Source: Runella rosea
GTDB taxonomy: Bacteria > Bacteroidota > Bacteroidia > Cytophagales > Spirosomataceae
Reading direction: 5' to 3'
NCBI RefSeq assembly: GCF_003325355.1
Contig: NZ_CP030850.1
Span: 1,798,001 to 1,862,000, forward strand
DNA: 64,000 nucleotides
Both the position numbers and the translations under genes were made by a program. Positions 51,757-61,192 of the stretch are shown one piece after another (position 1 is the stretch's first letter; each line of letters starts with the position of its first letter). Below the pieces are notes generated by a model. The model did no database searches and was not told the origin of the DNA. It saw nothing but the letters and a program-made list of their open reading frames with translations.

Positions 51757-52965
51757 ATGCCGGGAACCGAACTATACGGCGCCGAAGAGCGCAAAGAAAT
51801 CAATGATGTGTTAGAAACCGGAATTTTTTTCCGTTATAACCACGAAGCCCAACGCAACAACATCTGGAAAGCCCGCGAGATGGAAGCGGAAGTGTGTAAA
51901 GTGGTAAATGCCAAATATGCCCACGCGGTATCAAGCGGCTCCACAGCGGCCCAATGCGCCATGGTTGCCGCGGGCATCGGGGCCGGTGACGAAATCATTG
52001 TTCCGCCGTTTACCTACATCGCCACCGTTGAGGCGGCTTTGATGATTGGTGCATTGCCTGTTTTTGCCGAAGTTGACGAAACCCTATGTCTCTCAGCCGA
52101 AGGGATTCGCAAAGCCATTACGCCAAAAACCAAAGGAGTTTGCCTTGTACACATGTGCGGACAAATGGCCGACATGGACGCCATCATGGAGGTCATCAAG
52201 GAGCACAATCTGGTGTTGGTCGAAGACGCAGGACAAGCCATGGGCGCGAGTTACAAAGGTACGTTCACGGGGCTTTGGGGCAAAGCTGGAGCGTACTCCT
52301 ACGATTTCTTTAAAATTGCCACGGCGGGCGAAGGTGGCGTTTTTGTCACCAACGACGAGCAAGCCTACAAAATAGCGGACTCCTATTCTGACCACGGCCA
52401 CGACCACATCGGCTCCAATCGCGGCATGGAACAGCACCCCGTTATTGGATTTAACTACCGCATTTCGGAACTGCACGCCGCCGTTGGGTTGGCCCAAACG
52501 CGCCGGGTGCCGTTTATGGTGGAGAAAAACAATGAACATAAAAAATGGTTGATGAACCGGTTGGCCAACGTGCCGGGCGTAAGTTTTGCGCGTATCCCTG
52601 ATCCAGACGGCGACTCCGCTACGTTCTTAAATCTCTTGTTGCCAGACACTGATTCGGCACAATCCGTGGTCAATGAACTCAATGCTGCGGGTGTAGGTGG
52701 TTTTAACTATTGGTTTACCAATATGTACCATTTCATCAATCAGTGGGACCACATCAAAGAAATGCGCACTGCTGGCAAGTTGGCCGTGCAGGTATTGGGC
52801 GCGCCGCAAGACTACGCCAATGTAGAACTACCCAAATCACAAGAAGTAATCGGACGATTGATTTCATTTGGTATTCGGGTTACTTGGACCCAGACGGAGT
52901 TAGAAACATTGGCCAATAAGCTGGAAGCAGCCATTCGGAAGGCCATGGTGGCGTATACGTGTTAA
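51757..52965 (+). CDS. kdnA: 8-amino-3,8-dideoxy-D-manno-octulosonate transaminase
   Basis: 402 residues, DegT/DnrJ/EryC1-family aminotransferase. PLP would be bound by Lys186 in YDFFKIATAGEGG; SSGSTAAQCAM and VEDAGQAMGASYKG are the cofactor-site motifs. From family knowledge the N-terminus (MPGTELYGAEERKEINDVLETG...FRYN) and HMCGQMADMD and YSDHGHDH segments resemble KdnA of Shewanella oneidensis, which converts the 8-oxo derivative of Kdo to 8-amino-Kdo (Kdo8N). The presence of a KdnB-like oxidase gene 0.9 kb downstream supports this. Cytoplasmic; the product enters the lipopolysaccharide inner core. Confidence 0.85.
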   Translation: MPGTELYGAEERKEINDVLETGIFFRYNHEAQRNNIWKAREMEAEVCKVVNAKYAHAVSSGSTAAQCAMVAAGIGAGDEIIVPPFTYIATVEAALMIGALPVFAEVDETLCLSAEGIRKAITPKTKGVCLVHMCGQMADMDAIMEVIKEHNLVLVEDAGQAMGASYKGTFTGLWGKAGAYSYDFFKIATAGEGGVFVTNDEQAYKIADSYSDHGHDHIGSNRGMEQHPVIGFNYRISELHAAVGLAQTRRVPFMVEKNNEHKKWLMNRLANVPGVSFARIPDPDGDSATFLNLLLPDTDSAQSVVNELNAAGVGGFNYWFTNMYHFINQWDHIKEMRTAGKLAVQVLGAPQDYANVELPKSQEVIGRLISFGIRVTWTQTELETLANKLEAAIRKAMVAYTC

Positions 52966-53095
52966 TTTTCGACCCTGCATAAAGGAAACTAAGCAATATC
53001 AAAATTATGTTTGTTAATTTTGATATTGCTTTTATTGAAAAGCATTTTGCAGAAAGACGATAAAAAGTCAAAAGTATAACATAACGACAAGACCA

Positions 53096-53257
53096 ATGAA
53101 AACACCAGAACAAAAACTTACCGAACCGCCCAAAAGTCTGGGTCGTTGGCTGATGGAAAGCAAGCGCCAAACACAAAAAGAAATGCAGGAAGAAGCTCGG
53201 ACGAATCCTAAATATCGGGCTATTATCGAACGATTGAAAAAAGCAAATGGGAAATAG
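53096..53257 (+). CDS. Small basic protein, first gene of an overlapping pair
   Basis: 53 residues (MKTPEQKLTEPPKSLGRWLM...), rich in Lys, Arg, Glu and Gln and predicted helical from about residue 15. The ATG follows AACATAACGACAAGACCA. The stop overlaps the next gene by 11 bp, so the two are probably translationally coupled. No family recognised. Size and charge would fit an antitoxin or small binding partner, but there is no DNA-binding motif that I can see. It lies between kdnA and kdnB. Confidence 0.55.
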   Translation: MKTPEQKLTEPPKSLGRWLMESKRQTQKEMQEEARTNPKYRAIIERLKKANGK

Positions 53258-53756
53258 TCAAACTCCCTACCAAATTGAGTTTTTGGGAGGTAAAGACAAT
53301 GTTTACTTCTTCTTTACAAAATTTAAAGTAGGCTACCTTGTTAAATTCAAGCCCAGTTTCTACGTCCTTGACGCCGAGCCAGCCATTGCAGACCATGTAT
53401 ATGAATTAGTCATTGCACAAATTGAAAAGCCAGAAGGGCCTATTCCACCCGATGAGCGGATTTTATATACAATTGCTGCCATAGCAGAAGATTTTTTCAA
53501 CAAAGAGCAGAATATAGCGATTTACGTTTGTGATGACAGCGACGGCAGAGGAAGAGCGCGTAAACGCAAATTTGACGGCTGGTTTGTCTATCTTAATTTT
53601 GAAGGTAGAGGCTATATGAAAATTGACCAAGGTTTCCACGAAGCTGACGGTTTCAGCTATTCCGCTTCACTTATTTTCAAATCTGAAAATCGACTCAAAA
53701 TTCAAATCATCACTGCTTTGGATGAATTAGCCGATAGATATAATCAACCAAAATAA
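53247..53756 (+). CDS. Protein of unknown function, second gene of an overlapping pair (DUF6169-like)
   Basis: 169 residues, soluble. Visible blocks: YQIEFLGGKDNVYFFFTKFKVGYLVKF at the start (shown here as residues 8-34), DERILYTIAAIAEDFF, IYVCDDSDGRGRARKRKFDGWF, and SASLIFKSENRLKIQI. The opening and the CDDSDGR-x-R-K-R-KFD motif resemble a small Bacteroidota family that I recall as DUF6169; this needs a search. The motif could be an active or binding site. It overlaps the 53-residue gene by 11 bp, and the pair splits the kdnA-kdnB order. Confidence 0.6.
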   Translation: MGNSQTPYQIEFLGGKDNVYFFFTKFKVGYLVKFKPSFYVLDAEPAIADHVYELVIAQIEKPEGPIPPDERILYTIAAIAEDFFNKEQNIAIYVCDDSDGRGRARKRKFDGWFVYLNFEGRGYMKIDQGFHEADGFSYSASLIFKSENRLKIQIITALDELADRYNQPK

Positions 53757-53818
53757 ATAACCTAAAATTGTATTCCTTATAAGGATACACACGCGGCCAA
53801 CCGCAACGAAATTAAGTT

Positions 53819-54898
53819 ATGCATAAAAATTTCAAAGGAATCGAAAAAACCGTTTTTGGACGGGGAAGTTTTAACCAATTGGGCGACATTATCGCCCCGC
53901 ACCGCCGCGAAAACAATCGCTACATGGTGTTTATTGTCGACAATTACTTTAAAGGCAAAGACCTTGAAAGTCGCCTGCCCTTATTGCCCGAAGATACGGT
54001 TTACTTCATTGATGTAGACCCACACGAGCCAACAACTGAACAGATTGACACGCTCCGCGATGAGATTTTGGCCACCAAAGGCCTTCCATCGGGCATCATC
54101 GGTATCGGTGGCGGTGCCATTATGGACATTGCCAAGTGCGTATCTTTGATGGTGACAAATGAGGGCTCTTCGACCCTTTATCAAGGCTTGGATTTGATTA
54201 AAGTACCGGGCATTTATCACGTCGGTGTCCCCACCATCTCCGGAACAGGTGCGGAAGTATCCATGACCGCCGTATTGACAGGCCCCGAGAAAAAACTGGG
54301 TTTAAAATGCGAATGGACAGTTTTTAATCAAGTGATCTTAGATCCTGATCTGATTGCAACTGTACCGCGCGACTGGTGGTTTTATGTGGGGATGGATACC
54401 TACATTCACTGCATCGAGTCCGAAAATGGGCAGTTCAACAACGCGTATTCACACGCGTACGCCGAGCAATCCATGAAACTTTGCCGCGAGATTTATTTAG
54501 GGGAAAACAGCGGACAAACCGCCGAAAACGACGATAAACTCATGGTGGCGTCACTCATGGGTGGTTTGAGCTTGACCTACTCGGAAGTGGGTATATGTCA
54601 TGCCATCAGCTATGGGCTTTCCAAAATTTTGGGAATGCGCCACTGCTACTCCAACTGCGTTGCGTTCAATCATCTGGCCGATTATTATCCAGAAGGCGTA
54701 GCAGAGTTTAAGGAAATGGTCGCCAAACACAACATTACGCTACCACAAGGGTTATCTAAAGACTGGACCGACGCCCAAATCAACGCCATGGCGCATGTTT
54801 CTTATAAATTAGACCACATGTGGAACCACGCGGTAGGGTACGACTGGAAAGAAAAAGTAACGATTGAGGACATAGAAGCAATTTTCAGGAGACTATAA
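53819..54898 (+). CDS. kdnB: 3-deoxy-alpha-D-manno-octulosonate 8-oxidase
   Basis: 359 residues of the iron-containing (group III) alcohol dehydrogenase family. NAD binding is by IGIGGGAIMDIAK (94-106). The metal ligands Asp193, His197 (GMDTYIHCIES), His261 (ICHAISYG) and His275 (MRHCYSN) are all present. In Shewanella, KdnB oxidises Kdo at C8 before KdnA aminates it; the pairing with kdnA here supports that assignment. Cytoplasmic. rsgA begins directly after its stop codon. Confidence 0.85.
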   Translation: MHKNFKGIEKTVFGRGSFNQLGDIIAPHRRENNRYMVFIVDNYFKGKDLESRLPLLPEDTVYFIDVDPHEPTTEQIDTLRDEILATKGLPSGIIGIGGGAIMDIAKCVSLMVTNEGSSTLYQGLDLIKVPGIYHVGVPTISGTGAEVSMTAVLTGPEKKLGLKCEWTVFNQVILDPDLIATVPRDWWFYVGMDTYIHCIESENGQFNNAYSHAYAEQSMKLCREIYLGENSGQTAENDDKLMVASLMGGLSLTYSEVGICHAISYGLSKILGMRHCYSNCVAFNHLADYYPEGVAEFKEMVAKHNITLPQGLSKDWTDAQINAMAHVSYKLDHMWNHAVGYDWKEKVTIEDIEAIFRRL

Positions 54899-54899
54899 T

Positions 54900-55922
54900 T
54901 TGAAAAAATCAGGTAAAATAAAGGCCCCTCCCGTCAAGTTTCAGACCAAAAGCGCCGCCGTCATTGCGCAGCGAACCGAGGAAACCAATGCCCAATCCCT
55001 GCACGGATTGGTGATTCGTTCTACTGGATCTTGGTACGACATCCGCGATGCGGAAGGACAAATCTGGCAGTGCAGGTTGCGGGGTAAATTTAAGTATCAA
55101 GACCTAAAAGTCACCAATCCAGTGGCCGTTGGGGATTCTGTGTATTGGGAAATCGAAGATGAAACGGCTCAAAAGGGCGTCATCAACGATATTTTACCCC
55201 GTCGCAACTACATTGCCCGGAAGTCGGTTCATAAATCGGCCCACGCGCACTTATTGGCGGCCAACGTTGATCAGGCCATTATCGTGGCTACGCTTACTTT
55301 TCCGCGTACCTCGTTAGGATTTATTGACCGTTTATTGGTGGTAGCCGAATCGTTTCGAATACCGGGCGTTGTCATTTTCAATAAGCAGGATCTTTTTGAC
55401 GACGAAATCAAGGCATATCAACAAGAACTGGTAGACCTCTACAACCGATTGGGCTATACGTGTTTTACCACGTCGAGCGTAACGGGCGAAGGTGTTGACA
55501 CCTTTCAAAAGCTACTACAAGGAAAAGTTTCCGTTTTGTCGGGACATTCGGGCGTGGGCAAATCGACTTTGGTCAATACCATTGCACCCGATTTGAACCT
55601 CAGAACCAACGAAGTCTCAACTTTTGCCAACAAAGGGGTGCATACAACCACCTTTGCCGAAATGTTTGAACTCGCACCCGATACGTTCATCATTGATTCG
55701 CCAGGTATCAAAGAATTGGGATTATCAGAAATGGAAAAGGAAGAAATCGGCCATTATTTCCCCGAAATACGCGATTTAATCGGCCAGTGTCGTTTCCATA
55801 ATTGCCTCCATATCGACGAACCCAAGTGCGCCGTTAAAGAGGCAGTAGAAGCAGGAAAAATCGCTATGAGTCGATTTGAAAGCTATTTGAGTATGGTAGG
55901 TGGTGAAGACAACCGACGATAA
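54900..55922 (+). CDS. rsgA: Ribosome small subunit-dependent GTPase A
   Basis: 340 residues. An N-terminal OB-fold (HGLVIRSTGSWYDI...) precedes a circularly permuted GTPase: G4 NKQD (161-164) comes before G1 GHSGVGKST (from 215) and G3 DSPGIKEL. The C-terminal zinc site CRFHNCLHIDEPKC has the Cys-x-His-x-Cys pattern. It acts in late maturation of the 30S subunit. No ATG is available; a TTG at 54900, one base after the kdnB stop, is the likely start, implying tight coupling to kdnB. Confidence 0.93.
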   Translation: MKKSGKIKAPPVKFQTKSAAVIAQRTEETNAQSLHGLVIRSTGSWYDIRDAEGQIWQCRLRGKFKYQDLKVTNPVAVGDSVYWEIEDETAQKGVINDILPRRNYIARKSVHKSAHAHLLAANVDQAIIVATLTFPRTSLGFIDRLLVVAESFRIPGVVIFNKQDLFDDEIKAYQQELVDLYNRLGYTCFTTSSVTGEGVDTFQKLLQGKVSVLSGHSGVGKSTLVNTIAPDLNLRTNEVSTFANKGVHTTTFAEMFELAPDTFIIDSPGIKELGLSEMEKEEIGHYFPEIRDLIGQCRFHNCLHIDEPKCAVKEAVEAGKIAMSRFESYLSMVGGEDNRR

Positions 55923-55927
55923 TTGAC

Positions 55928-55950
55928 GTAGGGGCAAGGCTTGCCTCTAC
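55928..55950. repeat. Short GTAGGGGC palindrome
   Basis: GTAGGGGCAAG / CTTGCCTCTAC inverted repeat just after rsgA. Its outer arm matches the GTAGGGGC start of the elements at 13115 and 13204. Confidence 0.55.
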
Positions 55951-55964
55951 CCGTAAACTGCCAA

Positions 55965-56002
55965 CAAAAAAAGAGAGACGCTTTCGCTCCTCTCTTTTTT
56001 TG
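55965..56002. terminator. Bidirectional terminator
   Basis: 13-bp arms CAAAAAAAGAGAG (55965-55977) and its complement (55990-56002) with a 12-nt loop. Each strand ends in seven T residues. It separates the convergent rsgA and SusD genes. Confidence 0.9.
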
Positions 56003-56061
56003 TGTACTCTGCTTTAAAGTGCTTACTGAAGACTAAAGACTGCCTACTGTAAGCCAACCCA

Positions 56062-57744
56062 TTAATACCCTGGATTTTGAGGGAAAGATGAAGTTCCTTC
56101 CGCCGTCTTGGCACTTCTGTCAATCTGAGTTTGTGGTATTGGACGTAGATAGTGCTTTTCAGCCACAGCCTGAGCCTGCGGATTATACTTTTTAACTCTA
56201 TCTACCAAAAGTCCCCAACGCTTCAAATCTAACCAACGCATTTGCTCTCCCGCCAATTCACGGGCACGCTCATCTACAATAAAGTCAAAAGTCAATTCAG
56301 CCTCAGTGATTTTCATAGCGTCTTTTTTGCCTGGCCATCCCGCTCTTTGTCTTACTACGTTTATATCAGCAACTGCTTCCGCTTTTTTACCTAACTGGAA
56401 TAATGCTTCGGCACGCATAAGATAAATATCAGCTAATCTCCATACAAAATAATCTCTTGAACCTCTCGGCTCAGTTCTGTCTGAACGTTTGGTGTCAAAA
56501 AACTTCTGTAAAGTTGGGAATAAAGCCTCATCATATTTACTTGGAACCAATACTTGATATTTTCTTTTAGCTCTTTCTGCTTGGCTCATCTCAAAACCAG
56601 GAATGAAAATCGTAGTATCACCCGCGGCAAAAGTAACTCGGGATTTTGAGTTGTCGAATGAGGTATTGAAAGAACCGGGACTGTTACACAACCAAGTATC
56701 TTTAAAGGTTTTTTTATAACGAGAATCATTCACTCTTTCTCCAAAGACAGTATTAAGGGCGAAAGCCGTTGGTCTCAATCTTTTAAACGGACGACCATTC
56801 AATACATCTCTGACCATACCCGCCTGCGTATCATACTGCATACCAAAGAATAAGTGAAGGTTATTGCCTCCCCCACCTTCGCCACCCGCATTGGTAGCAT
56901 TGGTGATTTGGTCCGTAGTGTATTGTACTGCAAAAACCACTTCCGCATTTTGTTGGTTGTTTTCGTCGTGTACAGCGGCAAAATCATCCAAAAGTCTAAA
57001 ACCGTACTTTGTAATAAGGTTAGTACACAAATCAGCGGCTTTTTGAAAGTCGTCTGCCGCTTTATTTGGACCATAAGCTTTGGCTAAATATACCTTTGCC
57101 AATAGTGCCTCAGCCGAGGCTCTTGTAGCTCTACCATAATCGTTGGAATGTCCCTTATTTTCTAAATCGGCTATAGCTTCAGTACAGTCTTTGATTATTT
57201 GGGCGTAAACTTCTGCAGAACTACTTCTTTTGGACTCTTTGGTAGGAGCCAAGGTCTCAGTCAGTCTCAAATCAAGCGGACCAAACTGCTCGTGCAAAAT
57301 ATAATAATAGTGGGCTCTCAAAAACTTTACCTCGGCAACTCTCAATTTTTTGGTTGCATCAGACACTCCCTGTACCGCCGCAGCTCTCTCGATTACCGCA
57401 TTACAGGTATTTATGCCTTTGTACATTTCATCCCACAGGATAGCCAAATAATCTACGGTTGGTTGAATTTGGGTATCGTAAAAATGAAAACCTTTATATC
57501 CGCCATCGGCACCTGTAGCATAAATATCAGTTCCATACTCCGTGAATGTTAAGCCCAACTGAGTACCATAAAACGTCCTGAGCGATGAATAAGCCGCCTT
57601 TGTAGCATCTTCGAATCCTTTGGCGGTGTTTATATAATCGTTTCCGATGTTTGAAATCACCTCTTCTTTTAGTAAATCTTGGCACGAAGTACTGATGAGT
57701 AGCATACCACCCAATACAAATACTTTTATTTTATTTATGATCAT
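56062..57744 (-). CDS. SusD/RagB-family nutrient-binding lipoprotein
   Basis: 560 residues. A lipoprotein signal ends STSC (Cys21). The helical TPR-type SusD core includes WDEMYKGINTCNAVIERA, KFLRAHYYYILHEQFG and, near the C-terminus, DYFVWRLADIYLMRAEALFQLGK-type organisation (around residues 430-452), followed by INVVRQRAGWP and LAGEQMRWLDLKRWG. It forms the lid of a SusCD pair that binds oligosaccharide or peptide at the cell surface. It lies 14 bp downstream of its SusC partner. No glycoside hydrolase accompanies it, so the substrate is not evident. Confidence 0.95.
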   Translation of the reverse strand: MIINKIKVFVLGGMLLISTSCQDLLKEEVISNIGNDYINTAKGFEDATKAAYSSLRTFYGTQLGLTFTEYGTDIYATGADGGYKGFHFYDTQIQPTVDYLAILWDEMYKGINTCNAVIERAAAVQGVSDATKKLRVAEVKFLRAHYYYILHEQFGPLDLRLTETLAPTKESKRSSSAEVYAQIIKDCTEAIADLENKGHSNDYGRATRASAEALLAKVYLAKAYGPNKAADDFQKAADLCTNLITKYGFRLLDDFAAVHDENNQQNAEVVFAVQYTTDQITNATNAGGEGGGGNNLHLFFGMQYDTQAGMVRDVLNGRPFKRLRPTAFALNTVFGERVNDSRYKKTFKDTWLCNSPGSFNTSFDNSKSRVTFAAGDTTIFIPGFEMSQAERAKRKYQVLVPSKYDEALFPTLQKFFDTKRSDRTEPRGSRDYFVWRLADIYLMRAEALFQLGKKAEAVADINVVRQRAGWPGKKDAMKITEAELTFDFIVDERARELAGEQMRWLDLKRWGLLVDRVKKYNPQAQAVAEKHYLRPIPQTQIDRSAKTAEGTSSFPQNPGY

Positions 57745-57758
57745 GATAATTAATGCTT

Positions 57759-60700
57759 TTAAAATTTAACATTCAAACCAAATGTAGTTACTGTAGTAGA
57801 AGGAGTAACTCCACTGTTTACCTCCGTTGTACCCGTTGGTGAACCCGTGATAGCTGCCTCAGGATCTACACCATTGTACTTGGTCAAGTAAGAAGACCAA
57901 ATTTTAGGTTGTTGTATTGATGCATACAAACGCAACGACTCAGCACCGATTTTCTTAGCAATCGCATTACTAAATGTATATCCAAAGTTGATGTTTCTCA
58001 ACTTAACAAAGGTTCCATCATAGTAAAAGAGAGTTGAGTTGTACACTGGAAACTCTTGATTACTTTTTGGACGAGGGAACTCATTGGTAGGGTTATTAGG
58101 GGTCCAATAGTCCACTTTTATTTGTTGGTAACGGCCAGCAAGTTGTAGCTGGTTTCTGTGGAAGCCCGACAATATGGTGTTCCCGAAACGACCAAACAGG
58201 AAGAAGCTCAAGTCAAATCCTTTGAATTCAAATCTATTGGTTAGACCACCCGACCATTTTGGCACGTCGTTTCCAAGAATTACTCTATCGGCTGCAGTAA
58301 TTCTACCATCACCGTCAGTATCCTGCACTTTGATTTGTCCTACCTCTGAGCCGTACGATTTAGCTAAATCAGCTTCGTTAGTTTGCCAAATTCCTGCTTT
58401 TTTGAAATCAAAATAAGTATTCAATGGATAACCAATAAACCATCTGTTACCTAAATCATCCACTTTCCCATTGTACAATTCAACAATCTCTTCTCTGTTG
58501 CGAGTAAATTGGAAGTCTGTTGTCCACTTAAAGCCACTTTTTGTGTTAACGTTTACCGTAGTAAGTCCTAACTCGATACCTGAATTTCTGGTATGACCCA
58601 CGTTATTACTAAAAAAGTTAAACCCAACAGAACCAGGCAAGAAGTCGTTTAAGAGAAGGCTTTTGGTGTTTGTTTCATAAAACTCCAATGAACCTTGAAC
58701 ACGCCCGCGGAAAACAGAGAAATCTAATCCAACGTTAGCAGTTGAAGTAGACTCCCATCTTAAATTTGGATTACTAATGGTACCCGGTCTAAATCCGAAT
58801 GCTCCTGTTGCTCCAAAAGCATAAGTGGTACGTCCCAATAATCCTTGTGTTTGATATGGCGCAACCCCTTGGTTACCTACTTGCCCCCAACCTGCACGGA
58901 GTTTTAACATATCTACAAACGTAACGTTTTTCATGAAGGGTTCATTGCTGATATTCCAACCCACTGCTATACCCGGGAAGTTACCATATTTGGTATTTTC
59001 ACCGAAACGGCTTGAACCATCACGTCGGATAGTCATCGTCAGCAAATATTTGTCATCATATGAATAGTTTACCCGACCCATCAATGAAGCAATGGTCCAT
59101 TCGGTAAGGGAAGATTGAACTCCCAAAACAGATGTTGCAGAATTTAAACTAAAAAATGATTGTGCCTGAGCCGGTATTCCTTGAACTTCGCTTCTGTATC
59201 TTTCAAAATTATCCTTTTGAATAGATTGTACACCCGTTACATTCAACGTATGTTTTCCGAAAGTTTTATTGTAATTCACGATGTTTTCCATGGTGAAGTT
59301 GAACCCAAAACGATTTTCGTTGAATGCTTGGGCATCACCACGACGACGGTTGTTTGTTTCTGAGCCAATAAAACGTCCCCAACGTGATATAGTAAAGTCA
59401 GGGCCTAAGTTTAAACGGTAAGTTAAGCCATCAATGATTTTTACTTCTGCATAGATAGAATTAAAGATTCTATACCGCTTAGTATTATCAACATTAACCC
59501 CCGGCTCTACTTCAGATAGCGGGTTAGACAAAAGTGCATCGTTTGTTGGTTCGAATATCAAAGAACCATCGGCATTATAAGCAGCACCAAGTGGGTTGGC
59601 ATTCAATGTGTTTCCGTAAGGGTTAAGGTTCTCGCCGTTTCTAATCGAATACATCATGTAACTTGATATACCAACCCTAAGTCTTTTATTCACTTGGTGG
59701 TCGATGTTTGCACGAAGCGAATTACGGGTAAAATCTAACAGTTTTGTGATACCCTTATCTTGGAAGAATCCACCGGAAATATAGAATGAAGTTCTGTCGT
59801 TTCCTCCTTGGATACCAATGGTATGATTTTGCATCAATCCGGTTCTGAGTATTAAATCCTGATACTGGGTATTTCTTCCGGCCGCAATACCGGCAGCAAC
59901 ATTAGGGTCACCACCTAAAACTGCCACTTTGGCATCGGCTGCCGGATCTGCAACCCCTGTTGGAACAGGATTTCCCGCCGCGTCTCTGTATAAGCCGGTA
60001 GCCCTGTATGCTTCTCTTACGTATTCAGCAAATTCTTCTCCCGAAAAGAGTTCTAATTTACTATACGCATTTGATGCACCGGCGTAAGTATCAAGCGTAA
60101 CCGTTGTTTTTCCTTTAGTTCCACCTCTTTTTGTGGTAACTAAAACAACTCCGTTTGCACCTCTAGCACCATAAATAGCAGTGGCTGTGGCATCTTTCAA
60201 AACTTCTATGGACTGGATGTCATTTGGGTTGATGTCCTCATAACCAGCCGACAATGGTATACCATCAACCACATAGAGAGGATCATTTCCCGCATTAAAT
60301 GACCTACGACCACGAATCAAGATACGTGGAGCAGCACCTGGCTTAGAGCCTGATTGTGAGACGTCAACACCAGCTGCACGACCTTGTAGGGCTTGTCCAA
60401 GGTTGGTTAGAGGCATTTCAGTAATTTGCTTAGCCGTGACTTGCGATATTGCACCAGTCATTTGGCTTTTCTTCTGAGTACCGTAACCTACAACTACCAC
60501 TTCATTGAGTGATTTCTGGTCTGTTACAAGCGTAATATTGATGGTAGAGCGATTGCCTACTGTAATCTCTTGCTTTTCAAAGCCTACTGCCGAAAATACC
60601 AACACGGCAGCGTCATCTTTTACATTTACTTTGAAATTACCTTCTCCATCCGTATTCGTTCCTGTAGTAGTACCTTTCACCACAACACTTACGCCAGGAA

Positions 60701-60875
60701 GGGGGGCGCCGTCTTCAGATGCAATTACTTTCCCGCTGACGGTTTTGTCAACGTTCACGTTGGTGGTAATTTTACCGCCACTGCCATTTGCCGGTGGAGT
60801 GTATGCCTGGGCCGTCGATGCACTCAGCACCGTAGCAACTACCCACAGACTGCACAAAGTAGAGAAACTCCTCAT
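57759..60875 (-). CDS. SusC/RagA-family TonB-dependent transporter
   Basis: 1038 residues. Signal peptide (about 1-24), a carboxypeptidase-regulatory-like domain (about 46-125, SGKVIASEDGAPLPGVSVVV), TonB box region EVVVVGYGTQ, plug domain with RGRRSFNAGNDPLYVVDGIP and IEVLKDATATAIYGARGANGV-type motif, then a 22-strand barrel ending VTTFGLNVKF. It imports ligand across the outer membrane with TonB energy. The upstream 317 bp carry a LacI-type operator. No ECF sigma factor is adjacent, but a FecR-type N-terminal domain protein is encoded just upstream. Confidence 0.96.
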   Translation of the reverse strand: MRSFSTLCSLWVVATVLSASTAQAYTPPANGSGGKITTNVNVDKTVSGKVIASEDGAPLPGVSVVVKGTTTGTNTDGEGNFKVNVKDDAAVLVFSAVGFEKQEITVGNRSTINITLVTDQKSLNEVVVVGYGTQKKSQMTGAISQVTAKQITEMPLTNLGQALQGRAAGVDVSQSGSKPGAAPRILIRGRRSFNAGNDPLYVVDGIPLSAGYEDINPNDIQSIEVLKDATATAIYGARGANGVVLVTTKRGGTKGKTTVTLDTYAGASNAYSKLELFSGEEFAEYVREAYRATGLYRDAAGNPVPTGVADPAADAKVAVLGGDPNVAAGIAAGRNTQYQDLILRTGLMQNHTIGIQGGNDRTSFYISGGFFQDKGITKLLDFTRNSLRANIDHQVNKRLRVGISSYMMYSIRNGENLNPYGNTLNANPLGAAYNADGSLIFEPTNDALLSNPLSEVEPGVNVDNTKRYRIFNSIYAEVKIIDGLTYRLNLGPDFTISRWGRFIGSETNNRRRGDAQAFNENRFGFNFTMENIVNYNKTFGKHTLNVTGVQSIQKDNFERYRSEVQGIPAQAQSFFSLNSATSVLGVQSSLTEWTIASLMGRVNYSYDDKYLLTMTIRRDGSSRFGENTKYGNFPGIAVGWNISNEPFMKNVTFVDMLKLRAGWGQVGNQGVAPYQTQGLLGRTTYAFGATGAFGFRPGTISNPNLRWESTSTANVGLDFSVFRGRVQGSLEFYETNTKSLLLNDFLPGSVGFNFFSNNVGHTRNSGIELGLTTVNVNTKSGFKWTTDFQFTRNREEIVELYNGKVDDLGNRWFIGYPLNTYFDFKKAGIWQTNEADLAKSYGSEVGQIKVQDTDGDGRITAADRVILGNDVPKWSGGLTNRFEFKGFDLSFFLFGRFGNTILSGFHRNQLQLAGRYQQIKVDYWTPNNPTNEFPRPKSNQEFPVYNSTLFYYDGTFVKLRNINFGYTFSNAIAKKIGAESLRLYASIQQPKIWSSYLTKYNGVDPEAAITGSPTGTTEVNSGVTPSTTVTTFGLNVKF

Positions 60876-61192
60876 AATTTAGAAAAATTGAAATAGGTTA
60901 AAATGTAATTATTCTGGGTTCTTGTATTAAATATTCAAAGTTTAGATAGGTTGAGTTTAGCGGTATTGGCTTAGTTAAGCAAAATTTAGCCCAAATTATT
61001 TTATGCAATCGTTCCCGGTAACGTTTCCGATACATAAATTTTTACGTATTTTTTTGACTATTTTTAAGTTAAACCCCTTTTGACACCAAATGTTTTTTAA
61101 AATAATAGAACTATTTTTTGTATTTTATCAACATTACGTCGACAAAATACGCCAGTAGAACGACAATTGAACAGGAATGAACGCATGAAAAG
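60876..61192. other. Intergenic region upstream of susC
   Basis: 317 bp, AT-rich, with no gene. It contains the LacI-type dyad at 61016-61029. On the minus strand TAAACTTTG near 60939 is a one-base-longer variant of the -7 motif. Confidence 0.5.
61016..61029. promoter_or_regulatory. LacI-family-type operator upstream of susC
   Basis: CGGTAACGTTTCCG is symmetric at 12 of 14 positions around a central AACGTT, the CG-centred form bound by LacI-family repressors. It lies 141 bp upstream of the susC ATG. No LacI gene is in the window. Confidence 0.5.
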
